The position numbers and the translations under genes were made by a program. From Rubrivivax gelatinosus IL144 (GTDB lineage: Bacteria > Pseudomonadota > Gammaproteobacteria > Burkholderiales > Burkholderiaceae_C), in the NCBI RefSeq assembly GCF_000284255.1, contig NC_017075.1, positions 3,410,001-3,474,000 of the forward strand: DNA of 64,000 bases, read 5' to 3'. This document shows, piece by piece, positions 22,601 to 30,755 of this stretch (position 1 is its first letter; every line of letters begins with the position of its first letter). Below the pieces are notes generated by a model. That model made no database searches and had not been told where the DNA came from. It saw nothing but the letters and a program-made list of their open reading frames with translations.

Positions 22601-23244
22601 TCGCGCGCATCTTCGGCCCCGAAGGCAGCCTCGCGCGCTATGTCCAGACCACGCTCGGGCCGCTGGTCACGCGCCGCGGCGACGGCTACGAAGCGCTGCG
22701 CCGGGGCGAACTCGGCATCCGGCTGAGGCCGGAACTCGCGCGCGGGCTGCCGGCCTGGCAGGCGGCCGCCGCCGCGGTGGGCGGCCCGTCGGCCGGCGCA
22801 GCGACGGCCTTCCAGATCAGGCCGCTGCCCAGCGCCGGCCTCGTCGAGTACACGCTGGAGATCGACGGCCAGGCGCTGCGCTACCGCAACGCGGCCGCCG
22901 GCTGGGCCGATTTCGTCTGGCCGCATGCCGGGGCGCCGGCGGGCGTGCGCATCCGCGGCACCACGGCCGACGGCACGACGGTGAGCTTCGTCGACGCTGC
23001 CGGCAGCTTCGGCCTGGACCGCGCGTTCGAGCTGGCGCAGCGCACGCGGCTGCCCGACGGCGGCACCGAACTCGCCTGGACGCAGGACGGCCACACGCTG
23101 CGTGTGCGGCTGCGTGTCGTGCGCGCGGCCGACCCCGCCGCCGCACCCGGCGCCTGGCGCGGCCTACGGCTGCCGGCCCTGGTCGCCGGGGACTCTTCGG
23201 CCACGCCCGGCCCCGTGAACTCCGTCGCGGCGGCGATGCGATGA
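19666..23244 (+). CDS. tssM: T6SS membrane complex protein TssM (IcmF/VasK)
   Basis: 1192 aa inner-membrane protein of the envelope-spanning TssJLM complex. Two membrane segments lie near residues 10-57, then a cytoplasmic GTPase-like domain with Walker A GESAAGKSS (123-131) and VLDTAGRYAVQ. A third segment is near 430-449 (ALALVAVAGTLGALSAAYL). The long periplasmic part carries IcmF-related and C-terminal VasK-type blocks (RGLSGKYPFDPASRVEA, FELAQRTRLPDGGTELAW). Length is normal. Its usual partners TssL and TssJ are not in this locus. It ends inside the tagF start (ATGA). Confidence 0.95.
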   Translation: MAAITRIVWRRLAATAAVLLLAAGAGLAVHAAGFGAIAVAAVMAAVLAASALVWMLARRRSLRGAEGLEQALLPPGQDTDHDSGRDALARGLHDAVRRLRASPLGQAHGREALYALPWYVLVGESAAGKSSAVRAAGLGLGPEDTGLHGVGGTRHCDWFFGAEAIVLDTAGRYAVQREDRGEWLAFLDLLRRARPRAPIDGVVVVASAAELATQPADALIALARRLRERVHELGERLAVAMPVYLVFTKLDRVAGFEAFFADAEPGERERVWGATLSCRDAGGADAATRFELACTELEHGLRDRALARLGGSAGPAAPELLGFPLEFAALRPALRSFVATLFDDDPYHLRPLLRGFYFTSAEQPGTAAPRATEAAARRFVLPPPDTAAAGTPASRSASRPFFLAQFFARVLGADRGLVRRQISPRRRRLQRAGYALALVAVAGTLGALSAAYLEERRLVARTATELLQASASQRSAEDLGSRLQALEGLQRQLQALAAEPGLGLGLQQRGALERRLRADYYAGLKVLMLDPVGASLEQDLEARQRASAPDGDTQPAYDTLKAYLMLGDPTHREPVALGEAIARHWRSWLEARRGALPEDELLKRSQAIAAFAVAQAGDPAFPRLEPRAALVDATRRQLRTARQQRPPQERVFDEIRARAAARFAAIGLDTMAGPDAAKAGLQGGTLVSGAFTLEAWRGSIEPAIREAAEGALQRRDWVLDAGTQDDLTLSGSPQQIRQVLAERYRREHAAAWQRFAEGVSVPPFRDLADAVQRLERLADPSASPLARVVSEIARQSALDEPGPAAAPQDGPGGWMRSVWAATTTPASTSASSPDGAASVLAGFAGLQRGGDAAAPLGRYLQALAQVRSRLQTLVRQGDAGPGARAMLAATLADSPESELATALRLTDELLAAVPAGPRATLRPLLLRPLQASAAVLVAPAEAELNRRWMQEVHEPFVRGLSGKYPFDPASRVEAGADEIARIFGPEGSLARYVQTTLGPLVTRRGDGYEALRRGELGIRLRPELARGLPAWQAAAAAVGGPSAGAATAFQIRPLPSAGLVEYTLEIDGQALRYRNAAAGWADFVWPHAGAPAGVRIRGTTADGTTVSFVDAAGSFGLDRAFELAQRTRLPDGGTELAWTQDGHTLRVRLRVVRAADPAAAPGAWRGLRLPALVAGDSSATPGPVNSVAAAMR

Positions 23245-24257
23245 ACGCGCGCCTGAACCTCGTCGCCGAGGCCGGCACGCTGCAGGCCGTGTGCTTCGGC
23301 AAACTGCCGTCGCTGCCCGACTTCGTGCCCGGCGCACGCCGACCGCGGCTGTCGGCCTGGATCGACCGCTGGGTCAGCCCGGCGCTGGATGCGGCCGCCG
23401 ACGATCCGCACTGGAAGCGCCTGTACGACGACGCGCCGGGGCTGGACTTCGCCGTGCTCGGACCGGGCACGCCGGCCGCGGTGGCCGGCCACCTGCGGCC
23501 CAGCGTCGACGCCTGCGGCCGCCGCTTCCCCTTCGTCGTCGCGGTGCAGTGCGACAGCGTGACGCCGCGGCAGCGGCTGGCGCGCGCGCCGCTGGTGTTC
23601 GCGCGGCTGTGGGCGCGCTGTGCCGACGCGGCGCAGCGCGCCGCCGGACCGGCCGGGCGCAGCGCCGCCAGCGCCAGCGAAAACGAACTCGAGACACTGC
23701 GCCTGCCCGCGCCGTGCGACTACGACGCCGCCTGCGCCGACCACGCGGCGCTCGAAACACTCGCCGGCCTGGAACGCCGCCTGCGGGCGGCGCACCCGGC
23801 GGTGGACCTGCGCGCGGCGCTGCTCGCGCTGGGCGCGCTGCTGCAGCCGCTGGCACGGCGCGGCAGCCCGCCTCCGGCACGTGGGCTGAGCCTGCCGCTG
23901 CCTGCCGCGGCGGCCGATCAAGCGGTCGTCGCCGCCTGGTGGACCACGCTGGTCGCCGACCTGCTCGCCCCCGCCGGTCAGGACTGGCTGCTGATGCGCC
24001 CAGGCGGCGGCCGCGGGCCGGCGCCGCGCCTGCTGGTCGAGCTGGCCGGCGCCACGCCGGCGGCGCTCTCGGCCTGCTGGGACCCGCAGCGCCTCGCCGC
24101 TCGCTACATCGACCTCGCGGCGCCCGACTGGGCCGAGGCGGTGGCCGGGCGGGACGAGCGCACGCGCCGGCTCGGCGCCTACCTCGCGCACGACTCGCTG
24201 TCGCTGGCGCTGGCCGCTGCGAGCTGGCGCGAGGCCTTCGAGGAGGCCCGCTGGTGA
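23241..24257 (+). CDS. tagF: T6SS regulatory accessory protein TagF (ImpM)
   Basis: 338 aa. TagF restrains T6SS assembly after translation in systems controlled by threonine phosphorylation. The diagnostic start CFGKLPSLPDFVPG (about residues 18-31) and GRRFPFVVAVQCDS identify the family. The C-terminal half (WWTTLVADLLAPAGQDWLLMRPGG, LAAPDWAEAVAG) is a second conserved region. No PpkA kinase or PppA phosphatase gene is in the window, so the partner pathway, if any, is elsewhere. Overlaps tssM (ATGA) and the next gene (GTGA). Confidence 0.9.
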   Translation: MNARLNLVAEAGTLQAVCFGKLPSLPDFVPGARRPRLSAWIDRWVSPALDAAADDPHWKRLYDDAPGLDFAVLGPGTPAAVAGHLRPSVDACGRRFPFVVAVQCDSVTPRQRLARAPLVFARLWARCADAAQRAAGPAGRSAASASENELETLRLPAPCDYDAACADHAALETLAGLERRLRAAHPAVDLRAALLALGALLQPLARRGSPPPARGLSLPLPAAAADQAVVAAWWTTLVADLLAPAGQDWLLMRPGGGRGPAPRLLVELAGATPAALSACWDPQRLAARYIDLAAPDWAEAVAGRDERTRRLGAYLAHDSLSLALAAASWREAFEEARW

Positions 24258-24967
24258 AGCGCACCGTCTTGACGACAGTCTTGCTCGTCGCGGGCGGCCT
24301 GGGCTCGGCCTCGGCAGCTCCGGTGCTGCTGGAAGGCGTCGTGCCCGACGAAGCCACCCGACAGGCCATCGTGACCCGTGCGACGGCGGTCTTTGGCGCC
24401 GTGGCGGTCGAGGACCGGCTGCGCGTCGGCCCAGTGGCTGCGCCTCCCGGCGGGCGCGACGGGCTGCTGCGGCTGCTGGACCCGGCGCTGCGTCAGGTGC
24501 GCGACGGCCACCTGGAATGGCGCCCCGGTGCGCTGCGCATCGAAGGCGTGGTCGCCGACGAGGCCGCGCGGCGCGAGCTGCTGCAGACACTCGCCGCCGC
24601 GGGCGTGACGCCCACCGACGGGCTGCGCCTGCGCGGCAGCGACGCCGGCGTGGAGTTCGAGCCAGGCAGTGCGCGTCTGACCGCCCCGGCGCAGCGCCAG
24701 CTCGACGCCGTCGCGGCGCGGCTGGCCGCGATGCCGGCGCAGCGCCTGGCGATCGTCGGCCACACCGACGATGCCGGCAGCGCCGAGGCCAACCTCGCGC
24801 TGTCGCTGCAGCGCGCCGAAGCCGTGCGCAGCTACCTCGCCGACCACGGCGTCGAGCCCCGGCGCCTGGACGTCCGAGGTGCCGGCGCCGCCGAGCCGCG
24901 CGCCGACAACACCACGCCCGAGGGCCGGGCGCGCAACCGGCGCATCGAGCTGCGCGCGGTGGACTGA
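24254..24967 (+). CDS. OmpA-family peptidoglycan-binding protein of the T6SS locus (TagL-like role)
   Basis: 237 aa, start GTG 24254 with AGGAGG seven bases upstream. A signal peptide (VKRTVLTTVLLVAGGLGSASA) sends it to the periplasm. Two BON-like repeats follow (LLEGVVPDEATRQAIV and LRIEGVVADEAARRELL), then a standard OmpA C-terminal domain: VEFEPGSARLT, IVGHTDDAGSAEANLALSLQRAEAV and ARNRRIEL, with the Asp and Arg that bind meso-diaminopimelate. In other T6SS clusters such a domain (TagL, or fused to TssL) anchors the complex to murein; here it is a free exported protein. Confidence 0.87.
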   Translation: MKRTVLTTVLLVAGGLGSASAAPVLLEGVVPDEATRQAIVTRATAVFGAVAVEDRLRVGPVAAPPGGRDGLLRLLDPALRQVRDGHLEWRPGALRIEGVVADEAARRELLQTLAAAGVTPTDGLRLRGSDAGVEFEPGSARLTAPAQRQLDAVAARLAAMPAQRLAIVGHTDDAGSAEANLALSLQRAEAVRSYLADHGVEPRRLDVRGAGAAEPRADNTTPEGRARNRRIELRAVD

Positions 24968-24988
24968 AACCGTTTGCCGGAGCCGCCG

Positions 24989-26092
24989 ATGCACCCTGCC
25001 GACCTCTGCGCCCCGCTGCCCGGCGTGCCGGACCCCGCAGACACGGGCCCGGACCTGGCCTTCAGTGCCGAGTTCGACGCGATTGCCCGCTGGCGCGAGG
25101 AGGACGACACCCGCTTGGCCCAGGGCGAATGGCGCAGCCCGCCGCGGCGCGCCGACTGGGACGCGGTACGCCGCGAGACCGAGGCCTTGCTGCGCACGCG
25201 CTGCAAGGACTTGCGCGTCGCCGGCTGGTGGGGCGAGGCGTCGGCGCAGCTTCACGGGCTGCCGGGCCTGGCCGACGGCATGGAACTGCTGGCCACGCTG
25301 TGCGAGCGCTGGTGGGCACGGCTGCACCCGGCGATCGACGGCGGCGACGCCGAAGCGCGTTCCGGCGTGCTGCGCTGGTGGCTGGCGCGCACCGAACGCC
25401 TGGTCGGCACGGTGGCGGTGCTGCGGCTCGGGCGCCAGTCGCTCGGCCTGGCCGAGATCGAGCAGACCCGCCTGCGCTCGCTGGCCGAGGCCGACGCGGC
25501 GGCCGCGGCCGCCTGGCACGAGGTCCGCTGCGCGCCGACCGAGGGGGCCGGCAGCGCGCTGGTGGAGGCCGCGGCGGCGCTGCCGCGCGCCTTGCGGGCG
25601 CTAAAGCGCCTGCAGGCCTGCTGCGACGCCGGCCTGGGGCAGGCCGCGCCCTCGTTCGACGCCGCGCGCGAACAGCTGGAACAGGCCTGTCGCACGCTGG
25701 CCAGGCTGCAGCAGGACGCCGCGCCGGCCACCAGCACGGGTGACGGCGAGACGGCGCCCGTCGCGGCAACGGCGCCACTCCCGCCTCGCCCGAAGCCGAC
25801 GCCAGGCGGCCCGGGTCAAGCCGCGCTCGCCGCGAGCGACGAGGCCGACTTGGGCGCGTGCGACGCGACGCCGATCGGCCGCGACGAAGCGATCGCGCAG
25901 CTGAGGCGCATCGCCGAGTTCCTGCGCCGCACCGAGCCGCACAACCCGGCGGCCTATCTGGCCGACAAGGCGGCGCGCTGGGCCGGGCTGGCGCTGCACG
26001 CCTGGCTGCGCGAGGTGATCGCCGACGAACAGGCGCTGGCGCGCCTGGAAACGACGCTCGGCGTCGCACGCGACGCCGAGTCTGGGCGCTGA
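24989..26092 (+). CDS. tssA: T6SS protein TssA (ImpA family)
   Basis: 367 aa. TssA primes assembly of baseplate, tube and sheath. ATG 24989 is used because GGAG stands six bases before it. The N-terminal ImpA domain is clear: FSAEFDAIARWREEDDTR, DWDAVRRETEALLRTRCKDLRVAGWWGEA, then LPGLADGMELLATLCERWWARLHP. A Pro- and Ala-rich middle (about residues 250-275) leads to a short C-terminal domain with IGRDEAIAQLRRIAEFLRRTEPHNPAAYLADKA-like sequence, the form of the shorter TssA class. It is the last gene of the plus arm. Confidence 0.92.
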   Translation: MHPADLCAPLPGVPDPADTGPDLAFSAEFDAIARWREEDDTRLAQGEWRSPPRRADWDAVRRETEALLRTRCKDLRVAGWWGEASAQLHGLPGLADGMELLATLCERWWARLHPAIDGGDAEARSGVLRWWLARTERLVGTVAVLRLGRQSLGLAEIEQTRLRSLAEADAAAAAAWHEVRCAPTEGAGSALVEAAAALPRALRALKRLQACCDAGLGQAAPSFDAAREQLEQACRTLARLQQDAAPATSTGDGETAPVAATAPLPPRPKPTPGGPGQAALAASDEADLGACDATPIGRDEAIAQLRRIAEFLRRTEPHNPAAYLADKAARWAGLALHAWLREVIADEQALARLETTLGVARDAESGR

Positions 26093-26097
26093 AAGCA

Positions 26098-26125
26098 CGA
26101 CGGGCGGCCGCAGGGCCGCCCGTCG
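26098..26125. terminator. bidirectional hairpin between tssA and the efflux operon
   Basis: A perfect 12-base stem, CGACGGGCGGCC and GGCCGCCCGTCG, with a GCAG loop, sits between two convergent genes. T-runs are short on both sides (only CTTTC on the minus strand), so strength is uncertain, but the position fits a shared terminator. Confidence 0.6.
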
Positions 26126-26143
26126 CAAGCGATCAGCGGGCGA

Positions 26144-27577
26144 TCAGCGCGCTGCGCTGGCCGCCGGAGCGGCCGCTGCGGTGGTGGCCTCGGCCTGGCG
26201 CCAGCCACCCCCGAGCACGCGGTACAGCGTGACCAGGTTCTGCGCCTGCAGCGCCCGCACCTGCACCTCGTTCTGCTGGGCCGCGAACAGCGAGCGCTGC
26301 GCGTCCAGCAGGTCGAGGTAGCTGGCCGCGCCGTTGCGATAGCGCAGATCGGCCAGCTCGAAGCGGCCCTGCTCGGCCTTCACCTGGGCCTGCAGCGCGG
26401 AGAGCTGCTCGCCCAGCGTCGCGCGGCCGGCCAGTGCGTCGGCGACCTCGCGGAACGCCGACTGCACCGCCTTCTCGTACTGCGCGACGGCGATGTCGCG
26501 CCCGGCCTTGGCCGAGTCCAGGTTGGCGATGTTGCGGCCGGCGTCGAAGATCGGCAGCAGCAGTTGCGGCGCGAAGGTCCAGCCGGTGCTGCCGCTCTTG
26601 AACAGGCCGCTCAGCTCGCTGCTCGCGCTGCCGGCGGTGGCCGTCAGCGTGATCTGCGGGAAGAACGCGGCCCGCGCGGCGCCGATGCGGGCGTTGGCCG
26701 CGATCAGCTGCTGCTCGGCCTGCACCACGTCGGGCCGGCGCGTCAGCACCTCCGACGGCAACCCGGCGGGCAGTTCGGGCAGCGCGGCCTGTTCCGACAG
26801 CGCCAGGCCCGCCGGCAGCTCGGCCGGGATCGGCTGGCCCAGCAGCAGCACGAGCGCGTTCTCGTCCTGGGCGCGCTGGCGCACCAGCTGCGCATAGGTC
26901 GCACGCGCCGACTCGTACAGCGACTGCGCCTGGCGCAGGTCGAGCTGCGACGAGGCGCCGACGTCGAAACGCAGCTGCGTCAGCTTCAGCGACTCGGCAC
27001 GCGTGTTCAGCGTGTCGCGCGTCACGCGCAGCAGCTCGTCGTCGGCCTGCAGCGTCAGGTAGCCGTTGGCCACCGACGCGATCAGGCTGATCTGCACCGC
27101 CTTGCGCGCCTCCTCGGTCGCCAGGTAACTGGCCAGCGAGGCGTTGCTCAGACTGCGCACGCGGCCGAACAGGTCGAGCTCGTAGCTCGACACCGCCAGG
27201 CCGGCCTGGTAGGTGCTCTTGATGCTGGTTTCGGTCGACACACGGTCGCCGCTGACGCCGACTCCCACCGTCGGGAACAGGTCGGCACGCTGCACGCGGT
27301 ACTGCGCCCGCGCCTGCTCGATGTTGAGCACGGCCACGCGCAGGTCGCGGTTGTTGGCCAGCGCGATGCCGACCAGCGCCTTCAGGCGTTCGTCGCGGAA
27401 GAACTGCTGCCACGGCAGGTCGGCCGCGGCGACGGCGCCCGCCGGTGCGGCGGCGTCGGGGAACGCCGCGGCCACCGGGGCGGCCGGGCGCTGGTAATCG
27501 GGCGCCAACGTGCCGCAGCCGGCGAGCACCGCCGCGGCGACGAGCGTCAGGCCCGGGAACAGACGACGCGCGGCCAT
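26144..27577 (-). CDS. outer-membrane channel of an RND efflux pump (OprM/NodT family)
   Basis: 477 aa lipoprotein, lipobox AAVLAGC with Cys21. It forms the trimeric outer-membrane duct of the tripartite pump. Both TolC-type repeats are present: GIALANNRDLRVAVLNIEQARAQY then SYELDLFGRVRSL, and later RRPDVVQAEQQLIAANARIGAARAAFFPQITL and SAFREVADALAGR. Its start overlaps the stop of the RND gene (ATGA), so it is made together with the pump. Relation to OprM of Pseudomonas or OprB/OprA of Burkholderia cannot be fixed by eye. Confidence 0.93.
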   Translation of the reverse strand: MAARRLFPGLTLVAAAVLAGCGTLAPDYQRPAAPVAAAFPDAAAPAGAVAAADLPWQQFFRDERLKALVGIALANNRDLRVAVLNIEQARAQYRVQRADLFPTVGVGVSGDRVSTETSIKSTYQAGLAVSSYELDLFGRVRSLSNASLASYLATEEARKAVQISLIASVANGYLTLQADDELLRVTRDTLNTRAESLKLTQLRFDVGASSQLDLRQAQSLYESARATYAQLVRQRAQDENALVLLLGQPIPAELPAGLALSEQAALPELPAGLPSEVLTRRPDVVQAEQQLIAANARIGAARAAFFPQITLTATAGSASSELSGLFKSGSTGWTFAPQLLLPIFDAGRNIANLDSAKAGRDIAVAQYEKAVQSAFREVADALAGRATLGEQLSALQAQVKAEQGRFELADLRYRNGAASYLDLLDAQRSLFAAQQNEVQVRALQAQNLVTLYRVLGGGWRQAEATTAAAAPAASAAR

Positions 27578-30500
27578 CACTTCTTCTCCTCGTTGGCGGC
27601 GGCCTGTTCGCCGTCGCTGGTCTCGTGCGCGTACATGCGCCGCTGCCGTTCGCTGCCCTTGAACAGCTTGCGCACCAGCACGAAGAACAGCGGCGTGAAG
27701 AACACCGACAGCATCGTCGCGGTGACCATGCCGCCCATCACGCCGGTGCCGATCGAGTTCTGGCTCGCCGAGCCCGCGCCGTGCGAGATCGCCAGCGGCA
27801 GCACGCCCAGGATGAAGGCCATCGAGGTCATGATGATCGGCCGGAAGCGCAGGTGCGCCGCTTCCAGCGCCGACTCCACCAGGCTCTTGCCCTGGGCGTG
27901 AAGATCCTTCGCGAACTCGATGATCAGCACCGCGTTCTTCGCCGACAGGCCGATGATCGTGATCAGGCCGACCTTGAAGTACACGTCGTTCTCGAAGCCG
28001 CGCAGCATCGTCGCCAGCGCGACGCCGACGACGCCCAGCGGCACGACGAGGATCACCGACAGCGGGATCGACCAGCTCTCGTACAGCGCCGCCAGGCAGA
28101 GGAACACCGCCAGCAGCGAGAACGCGAACAGGATCGTCGCCGTCGAGCCCGAGAGCTTCTCCTCGCGCGAGGTGCCGGTCCACTCGTAGGCGAACCCGGG
28201 CGGCAGCTGGCCGGCCAGGCGCTCCATCTCGGCCAGCGCGTCGCCGGTGCTGTAGCCGGGCGCCGCAGCGCCGGCCAGGCGCATCGCCGGGTAGCCGTTG
28301 TAGCGCACCGTCTGCATCGGGCCGGAGATCCACTCGGTCGTCGTGAACGCCGACAGCGGCACCGGCTTGCCGGCGCTGTTGACCGCGTTGATGCGCAGCA
28401 GGTCCTCGGGCTGCATGCGCGCGGGCGCATCGGCCTGGACGACGACACGCTGCATGCGGCCGGCGTTCGGGAAGTCGTTGACGTAGGACGAGCCCAGCGA
28501 GGTCGACAGCGCGCTGTTGATCGCCGAGAAGCCCACGCCCAGCGCCGCCGCCTTCTCGCGGTCGATGTTGAGCTTGAGCTGCGGCGCGTCTTCCAGGCCT
28601 TCGGGGCGCACGCCGGCGAGCACCTTGCTCTGCGAGGCCATGAACAGCAGCTGGTTGCGCGCCGCCAGCAGGGCCTCGTGGCCGTTGCCGCCGCGGTCCT
28701 GCAGCCGGAACGCGAAGCCGCTGGCCGTGCCCAGTTCAGGGATCGGCGGCGGGCTCACCGGGAAGATGAAGGCATCGCGGATCTGCGACAGCGCGCCGAA
28801 CGCGCGGCCCACGAGCGCCTGCGCCGAGCCGCTCTTCAGGTCGCGGTCCTTCCAGTCCTTCAGCGTCACGAAGCCCAGCGCCGCGTTCTGGCCGCTGCCC
28901 GAGAAGCTGAAGCCCAGCACGCTGACCATGCTGTTGACCTCGGGCTGCTTGAGCATGAAGTCCTCGACCTGGCTCATCACCGCGCTGGTGCGCTCGGTGG
29001 TCGCGCCCGGCGGCAGCTGCACGTTGACGATCAGCGTGCCCTGGTCCTCGTTCGGCAGGAACGAGGTCGGCAGCCGCGCCATGAACAGCGCCAGCGCGCC
29101 GGCGATCGCCGCGTAGATGATCAGCATGCGGCCGCCGCGACGCAGCACCCAGGCCACGCGGCCTTCGTAGCCGCGCGCGGTGCGCGCGAAGGTGCGGTTG
29201 AACCAGCCGAAGAAGCCGCCCTTTTCCATGTGGTGGCCGGCTTCGACGGGCTTCAGGAAGGTCGCGCACAGCGCCGGCGTGAACGACAGCGCCATGAAGG
29301 CCGAGAACAGGATCGAGGCCACCATCACCGCCGAGAACTGGCGGTAGATGTTGCCGACGGCACCGCTGAAGAAGGCCAGCGGCACGAACACCGAGACCAG
29401 CACGACGGTGACGCCGACGATGGCGCCCGAGATCTGGCCCATCGCCTTGCGCGTCGCGGCGCGTGGCGGCAGGCCCTCGGTACTCATGATGCGCTCGACG
29501 TTCTCGATGACGACGATCGCGTCGTCGACGACGATGCCGATGACCAGCACCATGCCGAACATCGTCAGCACGTTGATCGAGAAGCCCAGCCCCAGCAGCA
29601 CCGCGAAGGTGCCCAAGAGCGAGATCGGCACGACCAGCGTCGGGATGATCGTGTAGCGGATGTTCTGCAGGAACAGGAACATCACGAGGAACACGAGGAA
29701 CACCGCCTCGACGAGGGTCTCGACGACCTGCTTGATCGAGATGTCGACGAACTTCGAGCTGTCGTACGGGATCGTCGCCTTCACGCCCTGCGGGAAGTAC
29801 TTCGACAGCTCGTCCAGGCGCTGCTTGACGGCCTTGGCCGTGGCCATCGCGTTGCCCGACGGCGAGAGCTGCACGCCGATGCCGGTCGAGGCCTTGCCGT
29901 TCAGGCGCGCCTGCGTGGCGTAGCCCTGGGCGCCGAGCTCGACGCGTGCGACGTCCTTCAGCCGAACGGTCGAGCCGTCGGCGTTGGCGCGCAGCACGAT
30001 GTTGCCGAACTGCTCGACGGTCTTGAGCTGGCCGTCGACGACGACGGTGGCGAAGATCGGCTGGCCCGGCACGTTCGGCCGGTCACCGATCGTGCCCGAG
30101 GCGACCTGCGCGTTCTGCGCCGAGATCGCCGCGTTGACGTCGGCGGTCGACAGCTTGTAGCCGACGAGCTTGGCCGGGTCGATCCAGATGCGCATCGCGC
30201 GTTCGGTGCCGAACAGCTGCGCCTGGCCGACGCCGGGCACGCGCTGCAGTTCGGGCAGCACGTTGCGCGAGGCGTAGTCGCCCAGCGCCACCGGATCGTA
30301 GGCCGGGTTGTCCGAGGACAGGATCGTGAACAGCAGGAAGTTCGAGCGCGACTTGTCGACGCGCACGCCCTGCTGCGTCACCGCCTGCGGCAGCCGCGGC
30401 GTGGCGCGGCTCAGGCGGTTCTGCACGTCCACCTGGGCCAGGTCGGGGTTGGTGCCCGGCTCGAAGCTCAGCGTGATCGAGCCGCTGCCGTCGGCCTGCG

Positions 30501-30744
30501 CGACCGACTCCATGTAGATCAGGCCCGGCGAGCCGTTCATCTCGCGCTCGATGACGCTCAGCACGCTGTCTTCCAGCGTCTGTGCCGAGGCGCCCGGGTA
30601 CGAGGTCTGGACGACGATCGACGGCGGTGCGACCGGGGGGTACTGGGAGATCGGCAGCTGCGTGATCGCGACGCCGCCGAAGACCAGGATGAACAGCGCG
30701 ATCACCCACGCGAAGACGGGGCGGTCGATGAAGAAACGTGCCAT
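27577..30744 (-). CDS. RND multidrug efflux pump, HAE1 family (AcrB/MexB-like)
   Basis: 1055 aa inner-membrane proton-drug antiporter. It opens MARFFIDRPVFAWVIALFIL, and has twelve membrane segments in two halves with large periplasmic loops. The proton-relay Asp pair is present in VIGIVVDDAIVVIENVERIM (membrane segment 4). Other AcrB blocks include ISQYPPVAPPSI, FLPNEDQGTL and SPPPIPELGTASGF. Length matches AcrB, MexB and BpeB. A basic tail (SERQRRMYAHETSDGEQAAANEEKK) ends the protein. Twelve bases separate it from the adaptor gene upstream. Confidence 0.96.
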   Translation of the reverse strand: MARFFIDRPVFAWVIALFILVFGGVAITQLPISQYPPVAPPSIVVQTSYPGASAQTLEDSVLSVIEREMNGSPGLIYMESVAQADGSGSITLSFEPGTNPDLAQVDVQNRLSRATPRLPQAVTQQGVRVDKSRSNFLLFTILSSDNPAYDPVALGDYASRNVLPELQRVPGVGQAQLFGTERAMRIWIDPAKLVGYKLSTADVNAAISAQNAQVASGTIGDRPNVPGQPIFATVVVDGQLKTVEQFGNIVLRANADGSTVRLKDVARVELGAQGYATQARLNGKASTGIGVQLSPSGNAMATAKAVKQRLDELSKYFPQGVKATIPYDSSKFVDISIKQVVETLVEAVFLVFLVMFLFLQNIRYTIIPTLVVPISLLGTFAVLLGLGFSINVLTMFGMVLVIGIVVDDAIVVIENVERIMSTEGLPPRAATRKAMGQISGAIVGVTVVLVSVFVPLAFFSGAVGNIYRQFSAVMVASILFSAFMALSFTPALCATFLKPVEAGHHMEKGGFFGWFNRTFARTARGYEGRVAWVLRRGGRMLIIYAAIAGALALFMARLPTSFLPNEDQGTLIVNVQLPPGATTERTSAVMSQVEDFMLKQPEVNSMVSVLGFSFSGSGQNAALGFVTLKDWKDRDLKSGSAQALVGRAFGALSQIRDAFIFPVSPPPIPELGTASGFAFRLQDRGGNGHEALLAARNQLLFMASQSKVLAGVRPEGLEDAPQLKLNIDREKAAALGVGFSAINSALSTSLGSSYVNDFPNAGRMQRVVVQADAPARMQPEDLLRINAVNSAGKPVPLSAFTTTEWISGPMQTVRYNGYPAMRLAGAAAPGYSTGDALAEMERLAGQLPPGFAYEWTGTSREEKLSGSTATILFAFSLLAVFLCLAALYESWSIPLSVILVVPLGVVGVALATMLRGFENDVYFKVGLITIIGLSAKNAVLIIEFAKDLHAQGKSLVESALEAAHLRFRPIIMTSMAFILGVLPLAISHGAGSASQNSIGTGVMGGMVTATMLSVFFTPLFFVLVRKLFKGSERQRRMYAHETSDGEQAAANEEKK

Positions 30745-30755
30745 CTAGACGCCCC

